This document shows positions 12,795 through 23,984 of a stretch of DNA of 64,000 bases, one piece after another (position 1 is the first letter of the stretch; the number at the start of each line of letters is the position of its first letter). The stretch is from Gordionus sp. m RMFG-2023 (Eukaryota; Nematomorpha; Gordioida; Chordodea; Parachordodidae). The stretch spans positions 5,055,743 to 5,119,742 of the forward strand of contig NC_088778.1 in the NCBI RefSeq assembly GCF_954871325.1. The letters are read 5' to 3'. The notes under the pieces are model-generated. The model searched no databases, was not told the origin of the DNA, and saw only the letters and a program-made list of their open reading frames with translations. A program made the position numbers and the translations under genes.

Positions 12795-12990
12795 TTAAAG
12801 ATCTCAGGAGCATCGTCAATGCCAAAAGATAAACCCAAAAGCCCAAATGTTTCTAAATATAAAAAAAGAAACAAAATTTCAACAAAAATAATAATATTAA
12901 TACTTCGTTTGTTATAAAACTCATGCATCCATTATCTATATTTGAACTAAAAGATTATGTAAAAAGGATAAATTTAATTTTATATTTTCT
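12100..12990. repeat. Dispersed ~0.9-kb repeat, copy 1
   Basis: It matches 52830-54290 in order and spacing: AACAATT...AAACAACTAA, CAAGTTATCGAAG, AGAATACAATTACA, AAGCATATTAAA, CACCCAACATGAA, AAATTTATAAGTG. No coding capacity is evident. It overlaps the candidate fibulin first exon, which weakens that call. Confidence 0.55.
12795..12928 (-). CDS. Candidate first exon (signal peptide) of the fibulin gene
   Basis: An ATG at 12928 opens a short frame with two basic residues (KR), then a hydrophobic core (IIIFVEILFLFLYL), then small/polar residues ending APEIFK. This is the profile of a secretory signal peptide, which the fibulin gene still lacks. A GT at 12794-12793 would end the exon in phase 2. 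That matches an alternative phase-2 acceptor in the next exon (AG at 9097-9096, exon start 9095). The implied intron is about 3.7 kb and the donor (GTTTTA) is weak. It could equally be a chance frame in AT-rich DNA. Confidence 0.3.
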
Positions 12991-13030
12991 TTATCTTTGA
13001 CTTGACGATTTATTAAAATTATTTTTAAAA

Positions 13031-13159
13031 GTATCTTGTAAATTAGATGTTATTTTTTAAAATATGATAAAAATTATCTTGTAAATTAGAAGTTATTTTT
13101 TAAAATATGATAAAAATTATCTTGTAAATTAGATGTTATTTTTTAAAATATGATATACA
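13031..13159. repeat. Three tandem copies of a 43-bp unit
   Basis: The unit begins ATCTTGTAAATTAGA and contains TTATTTTTTAAAATATGATA. Units start at about 13031, 13074 and 13117 with very few differences, which suggests recent duplication. Confidence 0.85.
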
Positions 13160-14091
13160 AAAGTATCTTATTGATATTTTTGCCAAGTATCTTATATTTT
13201 AAATACAAAATTAACATCATATATATCTATACCTTACAATATTCTGAAAATTTGCAAAACACTGTTTGCAATATATTATTAAGCCTATCGTTTATGCATG
13301 TTTTTGTATAAAAATATATAAATAGAAACCATATATAATATGTAAAAATTATTGTAGAGAGCTCAACGAAGGCCGGGTAAAAATGGGAAGAGCCTCCCAA
13401 AAACGAGGCTTCTAGATAAATATGGCAAGTGACCGCTATACCTCCAGTCTGCCCCTCTCCTCTACCTTCTAGATGCCTAGCCTCTTACAAAAAAAGCAGA
13501 ACGCTTCTACCCCCCCTCCCTCTACACACTTATGAAGACGCTAATGAATTGGATAAGTTATCAATAGAAAAAACATTATTATTGTTAATATTTATAAAAA
13601 TTCTAATTCGATTAAATTATTCAAATTTACAATTTAAATATTCGAATAAACCAAATAATTTACTATTAATACTTGTAATTACTTATTTTTAAATCAGGCC
13701 ATATGTTAATTATAAATTTAAGTCATTTTTCTAGCTTAATTGAAAAAGTTATTTTATTACATTTACAGTTTACCCCTACATAAAAGAATTAATTTATATT
13801 TGGTATGATAATTTAAATATATTTTATCAAGATCTTCAATTAGTAAATAAGCAGTTAATTATAAATAAACCAAAGGCCAACTATACCAATTTACGTATAA
13901 TATGTTGTGATTTACAATAAAAAATAAAAATAGAAATGGGCTTTTGGCTTCATTTATCATATCATATTATGATTATAAAAGATGCCCGTCACTTAATTTT
14001 ACAATTGGCTAATTTATAAAATTAAAATTTTATGCTAAAAATCATCACACGATTATTATTAAAACGACTTAAAATTAATGAAAAATTCGCC
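13160..14091. other. Intergenic region upstream of the PPM1 gene
   Basis: AT-rich, with a pyrimidine-rich island at about 13440-13530 (CCCCTCTCC and CCCCCCTCCC runs). It includes the divergent promoter space between the presumed fibulin 5' end and the phosphatase gene. No TATA box or other promoter element can be singled out. Confidence 0.4.
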
Positions 14092-15497
14092 ATGGGAACC
14101 TTTCTTGATAAACCATCGACTGAAAAATACAATGAACATGGGGATAATAAAACTATAAAATATGGTATCAGTACAATGCAAGGCTGGAGAGTCAGGATGG
14201 AAGATTCACATTGTGCTTGTTTGGGTCTACCCAATGGGTTGAATGATTGGGCCTTTTTTGGTTTGTTTGATGGTCATGCTGGGGGATTTGTTTCATCTTA
14301 TTTAGCTGAAAATCTTCTTAATTCTATACTTGAATGCAAAGAATTAAAAGAATCTATTGAAAGAGATCCAAAAAATATAGATTATAGTTTATTAGAAAAA
14401 TCAATAAAAGATGCATTTTTACAAATTGACGAAAAACTTAAAACATTCCCAAAATTAGAAAAAGGGGAAGATAAAAGTGGATCAACTGCTGTTGCAGTGA
14501 TAATTTCACCTACACATTTTATATTTATAAATTGTGGTGATTCCAGGGCAGTTTTATCCAGAAGTAATGCATGTTTTTACAGTACTGATGATCATAAACC
14601 TTCAAAACCAAATGAAAAAGCTCGCATAATTAAAGCTGGTGGATCTGTGCTGATACAACGTGTTAATGGGTCTTTAGCTGTTTCACGCGCATTAGGAGAT
14701 TTTGATTATAAAAACAATTCTGGTAAACATCCATTTGATCAACTAGTCTCACCTGAACCTGATATTCGTATAGAGTTGAGAGATCCCACAAAAGATGAAT
14801 TTATTATATTAGCATGTGATGGAATTTGGGATGTTATGAGTTCTGATGATATATGTAAATATGTTAGAAATAGGCTAGAAGTTTGTGACAATCTTGAAAG
14901 TGTGTGTAATCAAGTTGTGGACACTTGCCTACAAAAAGTAAATAATATAAAAATATTTACAATTTATGTATATTTTTAAGGGAAGTCGTGATAACATGAG
15001 CATAATTTTAGTCACCCTTGATGCTTCACCACAATTAAATTCAAAAGCTATAGAAGATGATACAAAATTAAATCAAAGTATTGATTTAAAAATAAAAGGT
15101 TAGCTTTTTTATAAAAATTCCATTAACTTTACATATAATTATCAATATTTTTTTGAAAAATATATACAGAAATATGTGAAACAAATCCAACAGCAAACAT
15201 GTCATTTATACTGCAAGAATTAGAGCGTCAGGAATATGAGTATCCACCTGGAGGTGGGATATCCTCAAAGTAAATTAGTTAATATGTGAAATGCAAATAT
15301 TATTTTGTTTTTTAAGACATCAAATAATCCAAACATCGTTCAATCAACATTCTATATCTTCCAACACAACCGCAGCTACAGAAAAAGTTAAAAAAATTAA
15401 GCACAAATTAAAAATTATTGAATTATTAAATAGGAAAAAGTGGAATCTTCATGACCAAATTCTCATCAAACCAATTTTATTAACAAAACATTTGTAA
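14092..15497 (+). CDS. PPM1A: PPM1A/PPM1B-type PP2C Ser/Thr phosphatase
   Basis: Metal-dependent PP2C phosphatase, which in animals dephosphorylates stress-kinase and other signalling substrates. Exons: 14092-14937, 14981-15098, 15170-15269, 15317-15497; phases 0, 1, 2; 414 codons plus stop. The start ATG has a strong context (GCCATGG) and gives MGTFLDKP, the N-myristoylation-type start of PPM1A/B; a frame 20 codons longer is less likely. Metal/phosphate residues fall at family positions: R33, E37-D38, D60-G61-H62, later CGDSR, ACDGIWD, and GSRDN in exon 2. The C-terminal alpha domain is covered by exon 3 (PPGGG). A TAA would end the frame at 15271-15273. However, GT at 15270 plus TTTTTTAAG at 15308-15316 remove it as a 47-bp intron. 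Exon 4 then resembles the family C-terminus (K-x-x-I-I-x-x-x-F-N) and ends in a lysine-rich tail. Introns are only 43, 71 and 47 bp. Confidence 0.93.
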
Positions 15498-15735
15498 CCA
15501 ATTATTCTTATACACATAAATAACATCATTTTGTATCAAAATTTACCCACAAAGGTTATTTGCTTGCACTAAATTTTGACATGGGGGATGTAAATTGTTT
15601 AATCTTGTAGATATTAATACGTGTTAAATTATAATTCCCAAAATTGAAATATATTTTTTTACATTTATTTCTGTAATGTTATTTATATATATATATACCA
15701 ACAGTTTTTATTTTTTGAACCAGACAAAATATTTA

Positions 15736-15741
15736 AATAAA
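15736..15741 (+). terminator. Candidate poly(A) signal of the PPM1 gene
   Basis: AATAAA about 240 bp after the stop codon. Such hexamers are frequent by chance in this AT-rich DNA. Confidence 0.25.
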
Positions 15742-16077
15742 AAAAAGAATTATTTTGATTTGATAGCATTTTATTAGAAAATTGGCAAGATACTCCATTA
15801 AAAAAATATGTTAAATTTCAATTAAAATAAGTTAACTTTCAACAAGATTTATTTTTTTCATAAAGGGGGGTTAAGCAATATTTTTAAAATTTTCTAATTT
15901 AATTAGGCCAGGCAAGATGCAGAATTAACAGGATTTATTTAAATCATTGACTTTGATTTTTTAATTTTAGGCTTATATTATTTTTAAAATATGTTGGATT
16001 TCATATGGCAAAGCTTTAAATGTTGGAATTTTGAATAAAATTTATTTTTATGATATTTTATTTAAGTGATGTCTTTA

Positions 16078-16837
16078 GGGCATGTCTAAAATACGCGTCC
16101 CTGAAAACTACGCGTCCCTGGTCAAAGAGGTTTAATTTGTATTATATTAATTAAAAATCTTATTTAGCTTCATAAAATAAGTTAAAAAAATGTTTTTTAT
16201 GATTTTTTTAAAAAAATGATATTTTAGTAAAATTTTTAAAAAATTATTTTTTTACATGAAAAAACTACGCGTCCCCGGTCAAGATACAATTATTTTTAAA
16301 AATAAAAGCAGATTCATATTTAGCTCATTAAATGAATATAGAAAATGTTTTTTATGATTTAAAAAAAATGTGTTAACAGTAAAATTTTTAAAAATTTATT
16401 TTTTCTAATTTTTTACATGAAAAAACTACGCGTCCCCTATCAAGATACAGTTTTTTTTAGAAAATAAAAGCAGATTCATATTTAGCTCATTAAATGGATA
16501 CAGAAAATGTTTTTTTGATTTAAAAAAGAAGTGTTAACTTAGTAAAATTTTGAAAAAAACACTCATTTTTTTCATTTTTTGACTAAAATACGCGTCCCCG
16601 GTCAAGATAGATTATTTTTATAAAAATGAATATAGAATCGTGTATAGTTTTTCATGGAGATTCCGAAAATGGTATTAAGAATTTTTTTTAAAAAAAATTT
16701 CGGAGACGCGTAGTTTAGTCAAAAAAAAATTTCTTAATACCATTTTCGAAATCTCCATGAAAAACTATACACGATTCTATATTCATTTTTATAAAAATAA
16801 TCTATCTTGACCGGGGACGTGTATTTTAGTCATGCCC
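16078..16837. mobile_element. 760-bp foldback element with internal tandem repeats
   Basis: Bounded on both sides by ATGTCTTTA (16069-16077 and 16838-16846), a perfect 9-bp TSD. Termini are inverted repeats starting GGGCATG-CTAAAATACGCG. The left half holds tandem units of about 157-162 bp, each opening with TACGCGTCCC (at about 16111, 16268, 16429, 16591). The last unit is mirrored in the right arm as a near-perfect inverted repeat of about 100 bp (16577-16678 with 16731-16837), centred on an A/T tract. There is no coding capacity. The 9-bp TSD and long arms suggest a non-autonomous Mutator-like or foldback transposon. Confidence 0.8.
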
Positions 16838-16984
16838 ATGTCTTTATCATTTATACTTCTATTTAACACTTGAAAAAGTAAACATTTTACTAATATAGGA
16901 AAATCAATACAATTTGAAAAGATAAGTCCCATTATAACCGTATTTTAATTGCATGGTTATAAGTAGTGATAAAAATTGCTCTGT

Positions 16985-17185
16985 TTGAGTTTATTTTAAA
17001 GAAGGGTAGCTCAATTCAATATTGTATCCAGAAAAATAATATGCAAGCCTAAAGATTTTGCTCATAGATGGCACAAAGGTTTGGGTATCTATTAGCCAGA
17101 GGCATCGGCAATATTTTTCTGGCTAAAAATGGAGTTACCATTTTTAAAAATGAGCTCAAATTGAGTTATTTTGCAACACTAGTTA
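16985..17185. repeat. Degenerate copy of the 222-bp foldback MITE
   Basis: Left arm remnants (CTCAATTCAATATT, CCAGAAAAATAATATGCAAGCC, split as in the family) and a right arm ending GCAACACTAG match the family order at 6095-6316, with erosion at the ends. Confidence 0.6.
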
Positions 17186-17794
17186 TAAGGGCAGACTGGT
17201 AATGCCCAAAACATTAATGATGAGAAATAATAAAAGCATTAATTCCAATTAGTTAAAATTTTAATGTGCTTATGTATATTTAATTAATTCTAATTAAAAT
17301 GTAAAAAAGTATAAAACTAACCAAATATTAAATATTTTAGATAAAATATTTTTGATACTGCCTATATTAAGGATCCAAGTGAGGCTATATAGAACATACT
17401 AACAGATGGTAACCTAGAATTTTTAACAATATATAAAATTTGTGAAGGTACCCCATAAGTTATAATTATCAACCTTTAAAGATCTTTTAAAGATGATAAC
17501 TTGGATATATTGTTATCAGATTCACCTGGTATTACACATCAAATCAAATCAGAAATCTTTGCCTCTCATGCTAAATAATCTATCTAATCTTGGATAATGA
17601 AGATCCTTAAATATAAAAAGTTCTGGTGATAATAGACAAATAATCCTAATCTTCAATCAACTTATTGTAATACCTTCTGTCTCTTGGCCCAGTCCAATCC
17701 AAATTTAGAAACAGGGTTAGACAAAAACATCTTTTATTTCTGAAATTTACATTTAAAAAGAAATACTAGTTATATATGTCGTATTTATGCATAG

Positions 17795-17970
17795 GGTTGT
17801 TACAAAGCTCAATTTGGAAAATTATATAAGCTTGGAGATTTTAATCATAGATGGTAGAAAGCCCTCTATTCATCAAATCTCGAAGCTTACAAGATGCTAT
17901 TTTGGCTAAAATATTAATCGGCTGGCTCATTTTTAAAAATTGACTCAAATTGGGCTTTTCAACAACCCTT
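17795..17970. repeat. Degenerate copy of the 222-bp foldback MITE
   Basis: It begins GGTTGTTACAAAGC and ends TTTTCAACAACCC. The internal ATAGATGGTAGAAAG and GGCTAAAATATT blocks are in family order. Shorter than full length. Confidence 0.5.
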
Positions 17971-18809
17971 TATTTGAGTATTGTTTATTAGTGTTTATAA
18001 ATATAAGATCAAATAAATTTATGAAAAAATTGTAATATTTAAGCTTAGAAAAGGTTACTATTTAATTTTCACTAACTAAAATAAGTTTAAAAACTATCTT
18101 AGTTTTTTGTGATCTCAATGGGAGCCTTTTTTTGCCCCCTCCCTTTTATGTTTTTTTTTACTTTATCTTGTTTTAATTGTATGCATGACTTTTTAACATG
18201 TTATTTTAATATTGTTTTATATATTATGCTATTTTTAAATTTAATAAAAAAACTTGTCTTAAAATTAAAAAATAATAATTAAAAATATCAAGTGATTTGT
18301 AATGAATGAATTTTGATTAAAAAATTATGAATGTTGCACACTGTCTCCCCATACTTAGTTTTGATATGAAATTAAGAAAATATTATATATTTATTAAACA
18401 ATTCTAAACCCAATTGTCTCAAGGTTTTTTAATTTATAATAATAAAACATCATTTATAGTAATCAATGAAATATGCATGATCTAAGGCATTAAAAAATGC
18501 TCAACCTCAACCATTTGAATTAATTTTTTTTATTTTGACTTTTTTTTGCAGTTGGTGTTGTTAAATAACTTCCTCCAATATGGGTTTAACCAAGTTTTAT
18601 CCTAGAAAAAATAAAGTACCTAGACTGATGATAATCAGCTGGAGACCACATGACATCGCCATTTTAACCTAAATAAAATTCATATTTTCTTGTGTGAATA
18701 GCCTTGGAATAAATATTAGGTACATATTATTTTACTTCGCCTACATTAAAATTTAAATTTTTTTTATATATGCTACACGAAAACAAAATGACGTCATAAT
18801 GGCTTTCTC

Positions 18810-19150
18810 AGCTGTTTTTAATTGATGTACACTTTTAATGAATTCATCGTTAGTTATATGTCACTGGTTAAAGTATATTAAAAATTGATCAGGTACTTAG
18901 AAATTTATTAAGATTACAAATACTCAGATGTAAGTACTTTTTAACAAATTGGTAAAATGGATGATATTTCCTCCATTTTTAAAAAACTCAATTTAAATAC
19001 AAGTGTTTACCTCCCTGGCATCCATTAATATTAATTTAAAATTTTTCTAGGGGAAATAAGCGAGATTCCCAATTTATAGTGATTTAGAACCTATCCCTTT
19101 TTAGCCTTAATTTGCTCCAGGAAGTTGGCTTCAATAGTCCCAATCTTGGA
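18810..19150. repeat. Dispersed repeat shared with 24544-25180
   Basis: Shared blocks include ACACTTTTAAT, AAGTGTTTAC-TCCCT, CATC-ATTAATATTAATT, and ATTCCCAATTTAT, in the same order. The 24.5-kb copy has extra internal sequence. No family assigned. Confidence 0.5.
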
Positions 19151-19230
19151 GAAAAAAGCGATTATCAATTTTTTTCTTACTGATCAGAAAAATATGAATT
19201 AATTTTATATTTATTATTGGTGTTATACAT

Positions 19231-19364
19231 CAGTGACCTGCAGAGGTCCCGGCCCGGATTTTTATTCAAAATTTTTTTACGGCCCGACCCGGGTTTTATA
19301 TTTTATGGCCCAGCCCGGGTATATTTTAAAAAATTAAAATACTGGCCTGGCCTACAGGTCTCCG
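19231..19364. mobile_element. hAT-like MITE with 8-bp TSD
   Basis: It starts CAGTGACCTGCAG and ends TACAGGTCTCCG, flanked by TTATACAT and TTATATAT (7/8). The interior carries CCCGGCCCGG and GGCCCGACCCGGG. Confidence 0.75.
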
Positions 19365-19849
19365 TTATATATTATATTGAATAAATATTAATTTTAATAA
19401 CCAATAGAAATGGGAAAAAAATATGCTGAAAATTTCGGGGAAAAATTGGGGTTTTCGCTTACAATTCGTCGCTTTTAACGTTTTTTAAGCATAAATTTAT
19501 AAAAAGGGGAAAAAATATATTGTGTAAATTGTTACAAAAAAAGGGTTTTTTTTTATATTTATGATGCAATAATAATAAAATAAATTTGTCGAAGATATTT
19601 TTTTTTATCATTTCTTTTACTTATTTTTTTTACTAAAATCTTTATTTCTTTCTAAAATTTCATTACATTCTTTATGAAATTATTTGACCATTCAAAAAAA
19701 AAAATTAAAAGGAGGAAAAGTAAGTAAAATTCTATATTTTTTTAAATAAAAAAAGGGACAGCTAAGGAATAATGCATGAGTTTGGAAAAAAAATCCGGGA
19801 AACTTGGTTATTGTTATTTACCACTAAAAGCGGTGTTGAACCAATAGGT

Positions 19850-20010
19850 ATTTAATTTGTTTTTTGTTTGGATCGACACTGCCATATGTGGATCTCCATT
19901 CCTATAGTCCTTGTTTCTTTTGAAACTAATTTGGTGGTTCCGTCCAAGGCGGATGATGATATATAGTAGATCGGAGATGATCGCGTGATCCCATCACCTA
20001 ATATATGAAA
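19850..20010 (+). repeat. SINE-like repeat, 3' part
   Basis: TATAGTAGATCGGA and GATCGCGTGATCCC match the tail of the 3290-3560 repeat. The tRNA-like head is not recognisable. Confidence 0.4.
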
Positions 20011-20296
20011 AATGAATATTATTGCATTTCAAAAAAATATAATTGGTAGTTGTTTAACGAAAATTGCTATATGTTGACTTGGCAGTAGCTAAAGGCAATC
20101 AGCATGGAATCCCTCTGAAAAAACTCGTAAAGACAGAAATACCATTTTAAAAATTTCCAAGAACCAGTTCTAACATTATTAGGTCCCCCTCCCCTTTTCA
20201 GATCCGATCTGAAACAAATATTTTAAAATTTTTGCCTTACCGAACCCGAAATAATTATTTAGAAATAAGTCTTATCCTAAATTTTTTATTGTTAAC

Positions 20297-20925
20297 CCTT
20301 CATTGCACAGATGCAAAAAAAAATTAGGCGAGAGAATAGGTGGGGTGCTCTCAGACCCAAATTCAGGAATACTTTATATTAAAATCAAATTAATTTGTTT
20401 ATTTAAAAATATATTAAACAAACTATATCGTCGGCCTAGAATTGGAGTGCTCCACTTGCCAAAATGTTTAAAATGAGAAAATCAGCATTAAAGTTTAAAA
20501 TCAAATATAGGAAAACCTTATTGATCAATTTTGACAGAGCTATTATAACTTTGGAAATAATTAATATTCCTAACTCAAAAATTTTGAAAATGTCGAGTGG
20601 AGCCTCCAATTCTAGATCGACGATATGTTAATGATTTTAACTATTTTAATAATGAAATGTTATTTTATCATTATATTACAGCTCTTGTCAAGGGAGTGAC
20701 AAATTATTTTAAAGTCAAAGTATGATATAAAAAATATATATAAATAAAATTGATGATTTATGATATTTATCTAAGGTTCAAATATTAATATATTATAACT
20801 TTTAATTAATATATATATAATTAGTGTATATTTATGATTAATAATGCCAAAACAGATGAAAAAAAATTTCCCGGATAAACAAGTGGGGTCTATGTGACCC
20901 CAAGCTCCAAAAAACCATTATAACT
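20297..20925. repeat. piggyBac-like terminal sequences, two in the same orientation
   Basis: TTAACCCTTCATTGCACAG at 20297 is a piggyBac-type end (TTAA target followed by CCCTT). Downstream is the imperfect palindrome GTGGGGTGCTCTCAGACCC. A second, similarly ordered stretch (CAGATGAAAAAAAATT then GTGGGGTCTATGTGACCCC) lies at about 20850-20912. No transposase is present. Confidence 0.45.
20424..20626. mobile_element. Small foldback element (~42-bp inverted arms)
   Basis: The left arm ATATCGTCGGCCTAGAATTG is mirrored at the right by CCAATTCTAGATCGACGATAT. The arms continue through the GAGTGCTCCACT / AGTGGAGCCTC blocks. Palindromic MITE of unknown family, between the two piggyBac-like ends. Confidence 0.65.
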
Positions 20926-22029
20926 CTTGAACTACAGAACAAAATCAAAATTAATTTTGTACACATACTATATATCTAAAAATGCTAAAGCTACTAAAAG
21001 ATTCCGTCAAAAAATATCCTAAGAATTTTAAGTAATAACTTTTTTTAAATGATTGGAAGGGTTGAAATGGTAGGACATTTCAACGAAATCGGAAAGATTA
21101 AAAACGTTTAAAGGAAAAATAAACAATTTTAAAAAAAAATTTCGACGTCTAAGTTCGGTTAGTAGTTCTGACACAAATTTTAAAATCCGACTTCCGGTCA
21201 GTTTGAACTCCAATCAGGCCATGCAGGGTGGGTCCCATTATTGTTGCCATTTTTTAAATATTGCTTTATCAAAGTCTAGAACTCCTTTTTTTTTAAACTT
21301 TTTAGTGACCAAGTTCTAAAAATTAGAATAATATACGCCTTTTGAATACGACATCCTGACCTATAAGAAAATATATAACATAAAAAATTTTTTTTTTTAA
21401 TTTACCGCCATTCATTTTTGACTCGAGCTTGAAAGAAAAATTTTTAAGATTGAAATCCGTCCAAACTGCTTCTCCTCCGGGAATGCTTGACCAACCAATC
21501 CGAGTTGAGTTTAATTAATTTTTTTCTTAAAGCTTATTACATAATATCCTCATTTTAGCGTTTCATACATTTGACGTTTAAACTAATTTAATTTTTATCA
21601 CCATCTGGATAGAATTTGTCTTAATATATATTTTTAGAATAACATTTTTAAAAAAAAAATATATTACGATTTTACTTTTTGTTTTATTAGGTGACCAATG
21701 ACATTGAATATTTATTTTATTTCTTTTTTTAAAAAAAATCGTTTTATTACCTCTATTTTTATTTTAACATATCTAAACTTAAAAAATTTGTAATATTGTA
21801 ATATTGTAAAATTAAAAATTAATTTTTAATAAATATAATTCAGCCATTGGGCAGCTTACGCGAATACTTGTATTCAAAATTACAAATACATCTTAGTATT
21901 TTTTTTTCCGAATATTTTCAAAAATATTTGTATTTTAAATGCTGAAAAAAATAATAAAATGTAGTTTGTATTTATAAAGATTACAAGACTATTTTTTTTA
22001 TTTTATTTTTAAATTGATTTTTAATATAA

Positions 22030-22560
22030 ATTAGTGATCTGCATCGAGCCTAATTTTTCAAACCCGGCCCTGCCCGAAATTTTTTTTAAAAAGTTTTGCC
22101 GATCCGGCCTGAACCCGAAATTTTTTAAAATAAATTTACCGGCCCGGCCCGAATATTTAAATATAGAAATTTTTTATAACTACTCAAAATAAATGATATA
22201 TGTTATATGGCGTTTAGTTTCTATAAATAAAATCTTATATTTTTATTTTACATTAAAAATTCAATATAGAATTGATAAATTTAGATATATTAAAAAAAAT
22301 CCCAAAGCCACGGCCCTACTAGGATTTTTTTTTTTTTAATTTTTGGCCCGGGTTTTGAATTATCAGCCGGCGCGGAATTTTTATAAAATTTGTTAAATTT
22401 ATTTTTAATTTTTATAACTAATAATGGCGATTTAAGATATTTGGTTTTAAAATATACGACCCGACCCGGCCCGGGTATATTAAAAAAAAAATTTTTAGGT
22501 CCGGCCCGGGTATATTTAAAAAAAATTAAAATACGGTCCATGTACCAGAGCCGGGAGCTC
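22030..22560. mobile_element. Two adjoining or nested hAT-like MITEs
   Basis: The first starts TAGTGATCTGCATC and carries the ATATGTTATATGGCG core (as at 10947-11212). At about 22320 sequence resembling the interior of 8470-8672 follows (GGCCCGGGTT, ATTTGGTTTTAAAATAT, CGGCCCGGG). Small frames of about 60-80 codons across this GC-rich block are not genes. Confidence 0.55.
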
Positions 22561-23611
22561 TTTGATATATATATATGGCGCTAAATAATTTTAAAATTAT
22601 ATTATATTTTTTTAAATATAATTCTATTTTACCCTTACCCTCAGGCAGAAAGATTATTCAGTTTCTCAAATCAAATTCTAGGGCCAAAAAGGAATAGATT
22701 TAATATATTATTAATATATTAAAAAAGTGAGCTATCATTTTAATAATATATATATTAGAATTTTTAGAAAAAATTATTAATTAAAATGTTATATAAGCAA
22801 AAAAAAATAAATTAATATTTAATAGTATGAAAAACACTTTGTACAAAGTATTCATCGAAATATTTATTATTTGCCAAATGTTTTCATCAACGTAATTGTA
22901 ATTTAAAAAAAAAAAAATTTTTTTAAACGTATTTGTAATTATTTAAATGATTTTTTTTATTTGAAATGTAATTGTATTTATTTATATCGAATTATTTATT
23001 TTTTTTAAATTTTCCCAACCCTGAAGTCAGCCCTGCTCATCCCAACATTTAAAATTCATCCGCCCACCAGTCTACGCCGGAGACCTTTACTACCGCTACA
23101 ATAGTTTTCGATATCGCTACATGATTTGAAACGGTATAAAAAATAAGGTGAAAAATGTCTATAAAGGAATCAAAGACCTGTAGAAGACAAATTTTGAAAC
23201 CGGCACAGACCCCTCTCTCCCTTTCACCGCTATTAAAATTTTTCAAAAAATTTGTTAATTTATCATATCTTGTAAATGATTTCAAAAGGGAAATTGAAAA
23301 TACAAGAAATGAATGAATGATAAATAAATAAATCCATTATATCATTTTCAACTTAGTTAAATTGTAACAATCTAAATTTTTAACATAAATTTGGCCCGGG
23401 TCAGATTTCATGATACTTTTTTGTTAAAATTTTAATTCTGAGCCCAGCATGGGATTGCCATTTTAATTTATTCTTCCGGATTTTTTTTAAAATTAAGATC
23501 ATGCCACCCAAAAGCCTTGAATTAGACGTCTCTAAACAGAATATGGACCCAAAATTATATCAATATTATTAAAGTAGAAAATAAAAATTGTCTACCATTT
23601 TGATAATTTGG

Positions 23612-23984
23612 TAGTATTGTTTAAAAGAGCTCGATTTTTTTTAAAAAAAGGCTAACCCAATATTTTAGTCAAAAAATATTCCGCAAGCCTGGAGAGTTCA
23701 TAGATGACAGCAGTGTTGCTAAAGGGACCTATTTTTTTAAAAATGGCCCTATTACGATTTTAAGTAAAATATTATGTGAGTCTTAAGATTTTGCTCATAG
23801 ATTGCAAAAAAAAGGTTTAGACTTCTATTTGCTAAAAGTTTGCATCATATCATTTGTCGTTTAAAAAAATCAGGCCGGTTAATAACACTAGATGGTAGGA
23901 AAGAAAGTTTGGATATATCTTAACGAAACGTTGAGGTTTGCGAAATATTAATCCGGCTAAAATTTTAATTTATAAAATAACATT
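23612..23984. mobile_element. Foldback MITE with a second family member nested in it
   Basis: Outer arms start TAGTATTGTTTAAAAG and end ATAACATT. At 23711-23889 a 179-bp member (CAGTGTTGCTAAA...TTAATAACACT) is inserted, flanked by AGATGACAG and AGATGGTAG (7/9 TSD). Removing it rejoins the family sequence CATAGATGGTAGGAAAG. Confidence 0.65.

Noticed and set aside
14022-14234. 70-codon minus-strand frame
   Set aside because: Shadow of PPM1 exon 1, whose sense strand encodes conserved catalytic residues.
16090-16620. CRISPR-like direct repeats
   Set aside because: Units are ~160 bp of nearly identical sequence with no unique spacers, bounded by transposon termini in a eukaryotic genome.
22290-22584. 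Two overlapping 64-83-codon frames rich in Gly/Pro
   Set aside because: They arise from GGCCCGGG blocks of hAT-like MITEs, not from coding sequence.
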